Below, in pieces: positions 57,006 through 64,000 of a stretch of DNA of 64,000 bases. How positions within the stretch are numbered: position 1 is the stretch's first letter; each line of letters begins with the position of its first letter. This stretch comes from an uncultured Neomegalonema sp. Lineage in GTDB: Bacteria > Pseudomonadota > Alphaproteobacteria > Rhodobacterales > Rhodobacteraceae. Location of the stretch: assembly GCA_937911325.1 (NCBI GenBank), contig CALDSD010000102.1, forward strand, positions 29,250 through 93,249, written 5' to 3'. The position numbers were made by a program, and so were the translations under genes. The notes under the pieces are model-generated. The model was not told where the DNA came from. It searched no databases and was given only the letters and a program-made list of their open reading frames with translations.

Positions 57006-57710
57006 ATGAACCTTTTTAACCCGCCAATACTGCTTGAGTGTTTGGCGCCTACTCGACGCTCTCTGCGCGCTGCGATCGCCGCCATTGGCCTGTTGGCGGT
57101 GAGTTCTCACGCGCATGCCTGTCTTCAGACATCTCAAGATGCGCCTCAACCTTTTGAGGGCCGCTTGTCGGCGCTGGGAGAAGGCACGACGCGTTTTGAC
57201 GCCAACTGCCTTCAGCAACCATCCTCGTTCGTCGTCTGGGCGCTCGCGGTGGATGCCGAATCGACATATCTCGGCGTCAGAGACGACGCTTTGTTTCAAG
57301 AGCGGCATACGGGGCCGCTGATCCGGCTCGGCGATGCGGAGATCGGGAATGTCGCCCGCGTGACGGTGCTGGCGCGACCTCAAGCCATCGAACGGACGCC
57401 GATCACAACCGGGATGCGACAGACGCCCCACAGATGGTTTGGCACGATTTGCGATCGCACCCATTTCGGCGATCCGCTGGACTGCAACGTGGGCGAGCAG
57501 CGCATCAAGATGCGCATGGACGCGCAACACGTGGATGGCGACGGCCTGCTAGACGTCAGCGTCCATGAGATCAGCGTTTATGACGGCGACGCGCGCCTCT
57601 ACGTGATATCGTTCATAACGCCTTACAGGTCGAGCCCGGAGGAAGCCGCAGCGACTTGGATCGACGTCCTCTCGACGATGCAGGTGATCGACCTCCACCC
57701 CGAGCGCTAA
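57006..57710 (+). CDS. Exported protein of unknown function
   Basis: 234 residues. The start could be ATG 57006 or GTG 57003; GGAGG is at about 56993. A long N-region precedes a hydrophobic core (AAIAAIGLLAVSSHAHA) that looks like a signal peptide ending near residue 38. The mature part has several Cys (CLQTSQD, ANCLQQ, TICDRTH, LDCNVG) that could form disulfides, and DVSVHEISVYDGDARLYVIS near the end. No recognised domain. It overlaps the convergent udg stop by four bases. Confidence 0.7.
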   Translation: MNLFNPPILLECLAPTRRSLRAAIAAIGLLAVSSHAHACLQTSQDAPQPFEGRLSALGEGTTRFDANCLQQPSSFVVWALAVDAESTYLGVRDDALFQERHTGPLIRLGDAEIGNVARVTVLARPQAIERTPITTGMRQTPHRWFGTICDRTHFGDPLDCNVGEQRIKMRMDAQHVDGDGLLDVSVHEISVYDGDARLYVISFITPYRSSPEEAAATWIDVLSTMQVIDLHPER

Positions 57711-58363
57711 TCGAGGCTGGCGCGGATATCTCGAAACACAGATCGGAACATGTCGCGCGTGAGACGGCCGGTGTTCGTGTTGTACCGCGAGCAGTGGTAG
57801 CTGTCGAAAACATCAAGCGTTCGACCATCCGGCGCCGGCAGTTCGTGCCGCGCTTGGTGGGCGAAGGGCGCCGCCGACAGCTTGCAGCCGAGCGTACGCA
57901 AGACGCTGTCATGGGCGATCTTGCCCAGGCATAAGATCGACGTCAGAGCCGACAACCGTTCAATCCGAGCGTGAAGAAAGGGTTGGCAGGCGCGGATCTC
58001 CGCCGTTGTGGGCTTGTTCTCGGGCGGGACGCACCGAACCGCATTGGTGATCATCGCGTCCTTGAGCGTCAAACCATCATCCGGCCGAGCGGCGTAGTCG
58101 CCCGCGCTAAAGCCGAAATCAGCGATCGTCTCGTAGAGAAGGTCGCCCGCATAATCGCCGGTGAACGGCCGACCGGTGCGGTTCGCGCCCGTAACCCCCG
58201 GCGCCAACCCGACGATCAGCAAACGCGCGTTCGGATCGCCAAAAGAAGGAACGGCGCCGTTGAACCAACTTGGTTCCTTCGCTGTATTCTCTTCACGGTA
58301 GGCGACCAGCCGCGGACACAGCGCGCAGCTCGCTTCAGGCTCCGCGGTCGCGGTCTGTGTCAC
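57707..58363 (-). CDS. Uracil-DNA glycosylase, family 5 (UdgB)
   Basis: 218 residues. Removes uracil, hypoxanthine and related bases from DNA. The UDGb motifs show as GLAPGVTGANRTGRPFTGD (about 53-71) and YHCSRYNTNTGRLT near the C-terminus. Cys residues near the start (ASCALCPRL) and further in (RCVPP, RACQPF) fit the [4Fe-4S] cluster of this family. The stop of the NYN gene overlaps the start by four bases, so the two form an operon. Confidence 0.9.
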   Translation of the reverse strand: MTQTATAEPEASCALCPRLVAYREENTAKEPSWFNGAVPSFGDPNARLLIVGLAPGVTGANRTGRPFTGDYAGDLLYETIADFGFSAGDYAARPDDGLTLKDAMITNAVRCVPPENKPTTAEIRACQPFLHARIERLSALTSILCLGKIAHDSVLRTLGCKLSAAPFAHQARHELPAPDGRTLDVFDSYHCSRYNTNTGRLTRDMFRSVFRDIRASLD

Positions 58364-58956
58364 TCGCGCTCGTCCTCATCGAAGTAGTCGTCCGACTCCA
58401 TTCGATCATCGCTCTGCTGACCGCTGCTCCGTTGTTCTCGGCCGACGATCCCTCGCAGGTCTTCAAGGTCAATGAAGTTGTCCGCCTGGCGCCGCAGCTC
58501 GTCCGCGATCATCGGCGGTTGCGACCGGATCGTCGACACGACGGAGACCCGCACGCCCTTGCGCTGGATCGCCTCGACAAGAACCCGAAAGTCGCCGTCG
58601 CCCGAGAACAGCACGACGTGATCGAGGTTGTCCGCAAGCTGCATGGCGTCGCAAGCAAGCTCGATATCCATGTTGCCCTTGACCTTCCGCCGCCCGCTCG
58701 CGTCGGTGAACTCTTTCGCGGGCTTGGTCACCATCGTGAAGCCGTTGTAGTCGAGCCAGTCGACAAGGGGTCGGATCGGCGAGTAGTCCTGCTCTTCCAT
58801 CAGCGCGGTGTAGTAAAGCGCACGGACAAGTTTCCCGCGCTGAGCGAACTCTGCGCGAAGCTTTTTATAGTCGATATCAAAGCCCAGCGCTTTCGCCGCC
58901 GCGTAAAGATTAGATCCGTCAATAAAGAGCGCTAGGCGCTCGTCCCGATAAAACAT
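58360..58956 (-). CDS. NYN domain protein (LabA/DUF88 family)
   Basis: 198 residues. MFYRDERLALFIDGSNLYAA opens the NYN (PIN-like) domain, with Asp residues DGSN, GNMDIELACDAM and FSGDGDFRVLVEAI forming the metal-dependent nuclease site expected of the fold. The acidic C-terminus (YFDEDERE) is disordered. Start ATG 58956 has TGGAG upstream; the ORF extends further but without homology. Functions in RNA turnover are proposed for the family. Confidence 0.9.
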   Translation of the reverse strand: MFYRDERLALFIDGSNLYAAAKALGFDIDYKKLRAEFAQRGKLVRALYYTALMEEQDYSPIRPLVDWLDYNGFTMVTKPAKEFTDASGRRKVKGNMDIELACDAMQLADNLDHVVLFSGDGDFRVLVEAIQRKGVRVSVVSTIRSQPPMIADELRRQADNFIDLEDLRGIVGREQRSSGQQSDDRMESDDYFDEDERE

Positions 58957-59041
58957 ATGCAACTCCAATAATATGCGCGTCATCGAAAATGAATGACGGG
59001 CGCTTTCGCCCCACTCCCGCGAGAGATAGGCCTTATATCTT

Positions 59042-59632
59042 ATGTGTGCAAATCGACCGATACTGATCGCCCTGGGCGCGAATCTGCCATCGCGCTGGGG
59101 CCCGCCGGAGGCGACACTGGGCGAGGCGCTTTCGCAGCTTGACGCGCGCGGCGTGAAACTGCGCGCCCGCAGCCGCTGGTGGCGCACTCCGGCGTTTCCG
59201 GTCGGCTCGGGTCCGGATTTCGTCAACGCCGCCGCGGACGTGGCCTGCGACATGTCGCCTGAGCAGCTGTTGGCGCAGCTGCACGCCGTCGAAGCCGATA
59301 TGGGACGCGCCCGTCCGGAGCGTTGGGCGCCGCGGGTGGTCGATCTCGACCTGATCGCCTATGGGGACCTGATCGAACCCGATGTCGACACTGCGAAACG
59401 GTGGCTGGATTTGACGACGTCCGAAGCCATGAAACGTGCGCCAGACCAGATCATCCTGCCGCATCCGCGGCTGCACGAGCGTGGTTTTGTGCTCGCGCCG
59501 CTGGCGGATGTGGCTCCTGACTGGCGCCACCCGTTTTTGGGGGTCACGGTGCGCGAATTGTTCGAAGCGCTGCCGGTCGAGGCGATGGAGGGGATCGCGG
59601 CGATCGAAGAGGCTGCGGTCTCCCGCACTTGA
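59042..59632 (+). CDS. folK: 2-amino-4-hydroxy-6-hydroxymethyldihydropteridine diphosphokinase
   Basis: 196 residues. Adds pyrophosphate to hydroxymethyldihydropterin in folate synthesis. ILIALGANLPSRWGPPEATL (about 7-26), the WWRTPAF region and the RPERWAPRVVDLDLIAYGD segment with the metal-binding DLDL are the family signatures; PHPRLHERGFVLAPLADVAP closes it. It is divergent from the NYN gene. In related genomes folK is followed by rpoZ; here the retron and a transporter lie between. Confidence 0.96.
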   Translation: MCANRPILIALGANLPSRWGPPEATLGEALSQLDARGVKLRARSRWWRTPAFPVGSGPDFVNAAADVACDMSPEQLLAQLHAVEADMGRARPERWAPRVVDLDLIAYGDLIEPDVDTAKRWLDLTTSEAMKRAPDQIILPHPRLHERGFVLAPLADVAPDWRHPFLGVTVRELFEALPVEAMEGIAAIEEAAVSRT

Positions 59633-59670
59633 CTCATCGCGCCTGCGCCGCGAACCCTCGGACGAGGCGA

Positions 59671-59784
59671 CCCGCCCTTCTACGTCCGTTGTCGATCCTG
59701 CGACGGAAGAACAAACGCTCGCTTTTACCCGGGCCGTACATGCGAGCATGTACGGCCCGGGTAGGTTAAAGTACGAGGGGCGGG
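59671..59784 (+). ncRNA. Candidate retron non-coding RNA (msr-msd)
   Basis: A roughly 114-nt candidate between folK and the reverse transcriptase. The a1 arm CCCGCCCTTC (59671-59680) pairs with a2 GAGGGGCGGG (59775-59784), ten pairs with one G-U, extended by TAC/GTA across a single bulge. The next base G59684 is the candidate priming guanosine of the msr. TCCGT (59685-59689) and ACGGA (59703-59707) form the msr hairpin. Then a perfect 16-bp stem, ACCCGGGCCGTACATG with CATGTACGGCCCGGGT, and CGAG loop (59727-59762) is the msd hairpin, with T726-A763 extending it. The fold and order match retron ncRNAs. Boundaries are my reading, without a folding calculation. Confidence 0.78.
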
Positions 59785-59794
59785 GAGCCGGCTT

Positions 59795-61507
59795 ATGAGG
59801 GGGTATCTGATGCAGGAGGACGGCAGTCCGGCTGCGACCGGCGATCTTTCGCATTTGCAGAATTTCGCCGACGTCGCACGGTTCCTCGAGGTGAGCCGCT
59901 CGTCCTTGTCCTATTGGCTGTACGGCGCCCCCGAGTCAGCCCGTTACACGACCTTTGAGATCCCGAAACGCTCGGGCGGCGTGCGCCGCATCGACGCCCC
60001 GACCGACGTCATCCGCGAAGCCCAAGACGCGTTGCTTCCGCATCTCTACGAGCGGCACAATCCACATCCGGCGTCGCACGGCTTTCTGCCGGGTCGCTCG
60101 ATCGTCAGCAACGCAGAGATCCACCAGGGTCAGCGCCTGGTGCTCAACGTCGACCTTGCGGACTTTTTTCCAACGATCAATTTCGGCCGGGTCCGAGGCC
60201 TGTTCATGGCGCAGCCGTTCCTGATGGGCGACAAGGCGGCGACCGTTTGCGCCAACATCTGCACGCACCGCAACGGATTGCCCCAGGGGGCCCCGCCCAC
60301 GCCCATCCTGTCCAACTACATCGCCACGGCCCTCGATCGTCGTCTCAACCGGTTGGCGCGCGAGAACGGCCTGAAATACTCCCGCTACGCCGACGACATC
60401 ACCTTCTCGACCAACAAGACGACCTTGCCGCCGTCGATCGCCTATCTCGACGGATCCGCGACGTTGAAAGACACGGTGCATGTGGGTGAAGCGTTGGAGC
60501 GTGCGATCACATCCTGCGGTTTCAGCGTGAACCCGGCCAAGGTCCGCCTGCAAAGCCGCGCTGTCCGGCAGAGCGTCACCGGGGTGACCGTCAATCAGTT
60601 TCCCAATGTCGGCCGAAAGCGCGTCCGGCGGATCCGGGCGATGATCCACGCGTGGGAGAAGTTCGGTCTTCCCGCCGCCGGCCAAGAGCATCTCCGTCGG
60701 TTTGCGCCTGGAGCCTCGGCCGACAGTCGCGCAAACGCCGATCGCACCTATCGGAACACGCTCTATGGCGAGCTCGCCTTCGTGAAGATGGTGCGCGGTC
60801 CGGAGGACAAGGTTTTTCTCAATCTTTGCGCAAAGCTCGCGCAGATCGATCCGAACCCGCCAAAGTTCCTGCGGCAGATGCTCTTTGGCGCGGACGATTA
60901 CGACATCTTCATCAGCCACGCGCGCGAGGACAAAGCCGAGATCGCACGGCCGATCTTCGAGGCCTGCGAAAAGCTCGGATTGAAGGCGTTCCTCGATGAA
61001 GAGCATATCGGCTGGGGTCAGCAGTTCACGCAGAAGATCAACGTCGCGCTCGGCGCCGCGCGCACCGTTCTGGCGATCGTATCGACGAACTCCGTCGGCA
61101 AGGATTGGCCCGTCGCTGAAATGAACGCCGCCCTGGGCTTGGAAGTGGACGGCGAGAAAACCGTGGCGCCGCTGATCGTCGGGAAGCCCGATATGAGCCG
61201 CATCCCGCTGATGCGCCAGAAAGACGCGATGTTCTGGGACGGCGACGCCGAGAAAGTCGCGGTCGCATTGAAACGGATCGTCAAGGGGACGCCAGCGGCA
61301 GCGGAACCTGCAGTCGTTTCGCCCGCAGTCGCCGCGACGTCAGAACCGCAAAGCCCGATCGTCGCCGCCATCGAGAAGGCCCGTACCGAATTGGACCCAT
61401 CGCCGCCGGAGCAACCCGCGCCGCCCAGTCCGCCGGTGCGAGCGGCGTCGCCGCCACTGGAAAACCCAAAGCGAGGGTTCTGGGCTCGGCTCTTCGGGCG
61501 CCGCTAG
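59795..61507 (+). CDS. Retron reverse transcriptase fused to a TIR domain
   Basis: 570 residues. Residues about 30-350 are a reverse transcriptase: IPKRSGGVRRIDAP (56-69), NAEIH (106-110, the retron NAxxH motif), NVDLADFFPTI (118-128, Asp120), GLPQGAPPTPILSN (161-174), YADD (198-201, Asp200 and Asp201) and VTG (261-263). Residues about 366-497 are a TIR domain: DYDIFISHAREDK at its start, and Trp438 with Glu442 in DWPVAEMN, the WxxxE pattern of catalytic TIR enzymes that break down NAD. A Pro/Ala-rich linker (about 500-555) and a basic, aromatic end (KRGFWARLFGRR) follow. ATG 59795 is used; ATG 59810 also has a good ribosome site (AGGGGG). The known retron-TIR model is that the cDNA and RT restrain the TIR until a phage signal. 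Confidence 0.9.
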   Translation: MRGYLMQEDGSPAATGDLSHLQNFADVARFLEVSRSSLSYWLYGAPESARYTTFEIPKRSGGVRRIDAPTDVIREAQDALLPHLYERHNPHPASHGFLPGRSIVSNAEIHQGQRLVLNVDLADFFPTINFGRVRGLFMAQPFLMGDKAATVCANICTHRNGLPQGAPPTPILSNYIATALDRRLNRLARENGLKYSRYADDITFSTNKTTLPPSIAYLDGSATLKDTVHVGEALERAITSCGFSVNPAKVRLQSRAVRQSVTGVTVNQFPNVGRKRVRRIRAMIHAWEKFGLPAAGQEHLRRFAPGASADSRANADRTYRNTLYGELAFVKMVRGPEDKVFLNLCAKLAQIDPNPPKFLRQMLFGADDYDIFISHAREDKAEIARPIFEACEKLGLKAFLDEEHIGWGQQFTQKINVALGAARTVLAIVSTNSVGKDWPVAEMNAALGLEVDGEKTVAPLIVGKPDMSRIPLMRQKDAMFWDGDAEKVAVALKRIVKGTPAAAEPAVVSPAVAATSEPQSPIVAAIEKARTELDPSPPEQPAPPSPPVRAASPPLENPKRGFWARLFGRR

Positions 61508-61516
61508 CGAAGCGGC

Positions 61517-62506
61517 CTAATACCGGCGCAGCGGGCGCTTGCTCGAGACGGGGCGGCCTTTGACGCGCTCTCTAAGGAAGACGTAAAGACCCGCGCCCAG
61601 GATCAACAGGATGCCCAGTCCCGTCTGCAGGCTGGGCCATTCGCCAAAAGCGAACCAGCCCCAGAAGATCGCCAACGGCAATGCGACGTACTCGAACGGC
61701 GCGATGGTCGCCGGGCTGGCGGATTTGTAAGCCGCCGACATCGTGTATCCGATGATGGCGGCCGCAAACCCAAGTCCGAGAAAGAGCACAAGATCGCTCT
61801 CGTCCGGCCAGCGCCAGGGCCGCAGCAGAAAGATCAGACTTTCGTTCTCAAGGCCCTCGACGTAGCGGCCGTCTCCCGCCACGACCCAAAACAGCAAACT
61901 GACGACGATGAAACCGCCCTGGATGTAAACCGCCAGCGCGGAGGCGGCGGTTGTGCCGCCCAGACGTCGCGTCATGATCTGCATCAGCGCATAGGCGCAC
62001 GCGCCGACGATCGGCAGCATCAACACCCATAGGCTGGGGCCTTCGCCGTCCAACACCGAACCCGGCTGCATCATGATCAGGACGCCGATAAACCCGACGA
62101 AAACGGCAGCCAACCGCTTGGGCCCGACTTGCTCTCCCAACAGCGGGATCGACAAAACGGTGATGACGAGCGGGGCCACGAAGAACAGCGCCGTCGCATC
62201 GGCGAGCGGCAGCGTGGCGAGGGCCGCGAAGAACGTCATATTCGCGATGATCACGGCCAGGCATCTGAGAACATGCAAGCCGGGTCGGTCGGTCCGCAGC
62301 AACGACCAGCCGCCTTCGAACTGAAGGAACGCCAGGCTGAAGATGATCCCGATCGCCGAACGGACGAACACCATCTGATGCAACGGATACCCGTCTGAAA
62401 GCGCCTTGATCAGCACATCGTTGATCGAGATCGCCGTCATGCCGAGCAGAATGAAAACGATCCCATGCATCGGTCGATCCTGCGAAGACGCGGCTACGGC
62501 CGACAT
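61517..62506 (-). CDS. DMT (EamA) family transporter
   Basis: 329 residues with ten predicted helices. MHGIVFILLGMTAISINDVL opens the first EamA half and KSASPATIAPFEYVALPLAI lies in the second. ATG 62506 has GAGGAG upstream; the ORF extension to 62629 is rejected. A second EamA protein stands at 44.9 kb, from which it differs clearly. It is convergent with the retron gene (9 bp between stops) and lies between it and rpoZ; nothing shows a functional link to the retron. Confidence 0.9.
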   Translation of the reverse strand: MSAVAASSQDRPMHGIVFILLGMTAISINDVLIKALSDGYPLHQMVFVRSAIGIIFSLAFLQFEGGWSLLRTDRPGLHVLRCLAVIIANMTFFAALATLPLADATALFFVAPLVITVLSIPLLGEQVGPKRLAAVFVGFIGVLIMMQPGSVLDGEGPSLWVLMLPIVGACAYALMQIMTRRLGGTTAASALAVYIQGGFIVVSLLFWVVAGDGRYVEGLENESLIFLLRPWRWPDESDLVLFLGLGFAAAIIGYTMSAAYKSASPATIAPFEYVALPLAIFWGWFAFGEWPSLQTGLGILLILGAGLYVFLRERVKGRPVSSKRPLRRY

Positions 62507-62698
62507 GGATCGAGCTCCTCTGCAGATGGGCGACAACGATGATAGAAGTGTGGGTCGGGCTAAAATGCGCCTTCCGCGTAACCACCCCCTTACACCCGGA
62601 GCGCTCTCAGGTCGATTAAGAAACGCCAAGCGCTACTTGCCCGACCGGCGGAATTTCCTTATACACGCCGTCCATCTCGAACATGGCAGGAGCGCCGC

Positions 62699-63049
62699 AT
62701 GGCCCGCGTTACCGTCGAAGACTGCATCGACAAGGTCTCGAACCGTTTTGATCTCGTCATGCTCGCCGCTCATCGCGCGCGGGTGATTTCGGCTGGATCG
62801 GAGCCGCTGTTGGAGCGGGACAACGACAAAAACCCTGTCGTCGCGCTGCGCGAGATCGCAAATGAGAAGCTCAGCATCGACGGTCTGAACGAGGATATGA
62901 TCGAGGCCAGCCAGAAGCATATGGAGGTCGACGAGCCCGAAGAGGACCGGATGGCCGAGCTGATGGGCGAAACCGTCGACGCTCCGGATCAGGATCTGAC
63001 CGAAGAAGAGCTGCTGCGCGCCCTGCAGGCGGAAACGCCTCCGCGCTGA
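62699..63049 (+). CDS. rpoZ: RNA polymerase omega subunit
   Basis: 116 residues. [20 protein letters not shown] is the conserved omega start, and [20 protein letters not shown] followed by PVVALREIA completes the family. The acidic C-terminal tail is normal for alphaproteobacteria. The Rel/Spo gene begins 76 bp later, the usual order in this class. Confidence 0.97.
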   Translation: MARVTVEDCIDKVSNRFDLVMLAAHRARVISAGSEPLLERDNDKNPVVALREIANEKLSIDGLNEDMIEASQKHMEVDEPEEDRMAELMGETVDAPDQDLTEEELLRALQAETPPR

Positions 63050-63125
63050 CAAGGGTTCAGAATAAGAACGATTAACCTAGGAATTCGGGTTCTCGGATCG
63101 GTCAGGATAGCTATATCCTGAAGGG

Positions 63126-64000
63126 ATGATCCGTCAGTTCGAACTCGTGGAATTGGTGCGCGCCTACAATCCGGGCGTCGACGAGAGCTTATTGAACCGC
63201 GCTTACGTGTTTGGCGTGAAGGCGCATGGCGAGCAAAAGCGGGCCAGCGGCGAACCGTATTTCAATCATCCGGTCGAGGTGGCTGCGATTCTCACCGAGC
63301 TGAAGCTCGATGACGCGACCATTGTCACCGCGCTCTTGCACGACACCGTCGAAGACACCGACGCGACCAGCGAGGAGATCGCTGGCCTTTTCGGCCAGGA
63401 GATCGCCGATCTGGTCGACGGCGTGACCAAGCTTTCCCAACTGGAGCTCGCGTCGAAGGAACACGCGCAGGCGGAGAACTTTCGCAAGCTTCTCATGGCC
63501 GTCGCCAAAGACCCGCGCGTGCTGCTGGTGAAGCTGACCGACCGCCTCCACAACATGCGGACGATCGGACATTTGCGGCCCGAGAAGCGTCAGAGGATTG
63601 CGCGCGAGACGATCGAGATCTACGCGCCTCTGGCGGGCCGTATGGGCATGCAGCATATGCGCGAAGAACTTGAGGACATCGCGTTCGGCGTCCTGCATGC
63701 GGATGCCCGCAAGTCGATCATGCGCCGCTTCGTTCATCTCAAACAGACCCAGGGCGAGGACGCGATCCCAAAGATCGTCGCCGCGTTGGAAGAACTGCTC
63801 AGCGCGGACGAAGTGGTCGCCGAGGTCTACGGGCGGGAGAAGCGCCCGTATTCGATCTGGAGCAAGATGCAGTCGAAGGACGTCAGCTTTGAGCAGCTGT
63901 CGGACATCATCGCGTTTCGGGTCATCGCCAAGTCCGAGTCGGACTGCTACCGGGCTCTCGGCGCGATGCAGCGCTCCTGTCGCGCAGGTCCAGAGCGTTT
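63126..64000 (+). CDS. Bifunctional (p)ppGpp synthetase/hydrolase, Rel/Spo family (partial)
   Basis: The start and first 291 residues of the alarmone enzyme. MIRQFELVELVRAYNPGVDE opens it, then GEPYFNHPVEVAAILTELKL and TALLHDTVEDT carry the HD hydrolase domain (His-Asp of HDTVEDT), VDGVTKLSQLELASKEHAQA and LTDRLHNMRTIGHL follow. The synthetase domain begins near AEVYGREKRPYSIWSKM. The reading frame is open at the right end of the window, so the C-terminus is missing. SD is weak (GAAGGG directly before ATG). A short TTAACC lies upstream at about 63075. Confidence 0.95.
   Translation, partial: MIRQFELVELVRAYNPGVDESLLNRAYVFGVKAHGEQKRASGEPYFNHPVEVAAILTELKLDDATIVTALLHDTVEDTDATSEEIAGLFGQEIADLVDGVTKLSQLELASKEHAQAENFRKLLMAVAKDPRVLLVKLTDRLHNMRTIGHLRPEKRQRIARETIEIYAPLAGRMGMQHMREELEDIAFGVLHADARKSIMRRFVHLKQTQGEDAIPKIVAALEELLSADEVVAEVYGREKRPYSIWSKMQSKDVSFEQLSDIIAFRVIAKSESDCYRALGAMQRSCRAGPER

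Noticed and set aside
59655..59660. CCCTCG as an alternative a1 arm pairing with CGAGGG at 59774
   Set aside because: Only six pairs, against ten plus three for the arm at 59671, and the base after the longer arm is a guanosine where a priming G is expected.
59936..61006. 356-residue minus-strand ORF opposite the retron RT
   Set aside because: Antisense of the RT domain; no start site support or domain. The RT motifs on the other strand decide.

Overview
The window is ordinary chromosomal DNA of an alphaproteobacterium. It is GC-rich and densely coded, and it holds several gene blocks typical of that class: ftsE/ftsX beside a zinc-ribbon protein and a TIGR02302 protein, lysA, argH with a small lipoprotein and a divergent TlpA gene, a hydroxyacyl-CoA dehydrogenase, etfA/etfB with a PduO adenosyltransferase, a twin-helix HIG1-like protein, UdgB/NYN/folK, and rpoZ followed by a Rel/Spo gene. 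A PodJ-like polarity protein and CtrA-like motifs suggest a Caulobacter-related or Maricaulales/Parvularculales-like lineage. That placement is inference. I see no integrase, transposase, prophage, tRNA, rRNA or CRISPR array.

Layout. 1-9.8 kb: glutathione S-transferase (partial), acyl-CoA dehydrogenase with a MerR regulator, PodJ-like protein, two PaaI thioesterases plus a MATE transporter, pyrD and a membrane protein. 10-20.7 kb: trxB, a Lin0512 protein, a GGDEF/EAL protein, a left-handed beta-helix acyltransferase, parC, a small membrane protein, GNAT, fmt, a zinc-ribbon membrane protein, def and a lytic transglycosylase. 20.8-24.6 kb: mcl1, a Gly/Gln-rich secreted protein, accA and an exported thioredoxin-like protein. 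24.7-38.5 kb: ftsX/ftsE, zinc-ribbon protein, TIGR02302 protein, lysA, a fused MFS/spermidine synthase-like protein, a small lipoprotein, argH, TlpA, an acetylpolyamine amidohydrolase-like deacetylase, YjbR and YceI. 38.5-50 kb: hydroxyacyl-CoA dehydrogenase, then an 8-kb accessory stretch (Fur/Zur regulator, two tandem autotransporters, EamA transporter, VPLPA-CTERM protein, universal stress protein), then etfA, etfB and the adenosyltransferase. 50-57.7 kb: AraC regulator, Tat-signal SDR and SnoaL-like protein, HIG1-like protein, SDR, AI-2E transporter, rnhA, ispH and an exported protein of unknown function. 57.7-64 kb: UdgB, NYN protein, folK, retron, DMT transporter, rpoZ and the start of a Rel/Spo gene.

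The most interesting element is a probable retron defence system at about 59.67-61.51 kb. A compact structured non-coding RNA candidate has a perfect 16-bp msd-type hairpin and flanking a1/a2 inverted repeats. It lies directly upstream of one open reading frame that joins a retron-type reverse transcriptase (NAxxH, YADD and VTG motifs) to a C-terminal TIR domain. Sensor and toxic effector are therefore one polypeptide. It sits, with a DMT transporter, between folK and rpoZ.

Functionally, much of the rest is CoA-thioester and branched-chain/C2 metabolism (acyl-CoA dehydrogenase, thioesterases, malyl-CoA lyase, hydroxyacyl-CoA dehydrogenase, ETF, cobalamin adenosyltransferase, accA), amino-acid synthesis (argH, lysA) and envelope or cell-division functions. 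The accessory genes (retron, autotransporters, CTERM protein, Tat-SDR operon, spermidine synthase-like gene) sit at breaks in otherwise familiar gene order.
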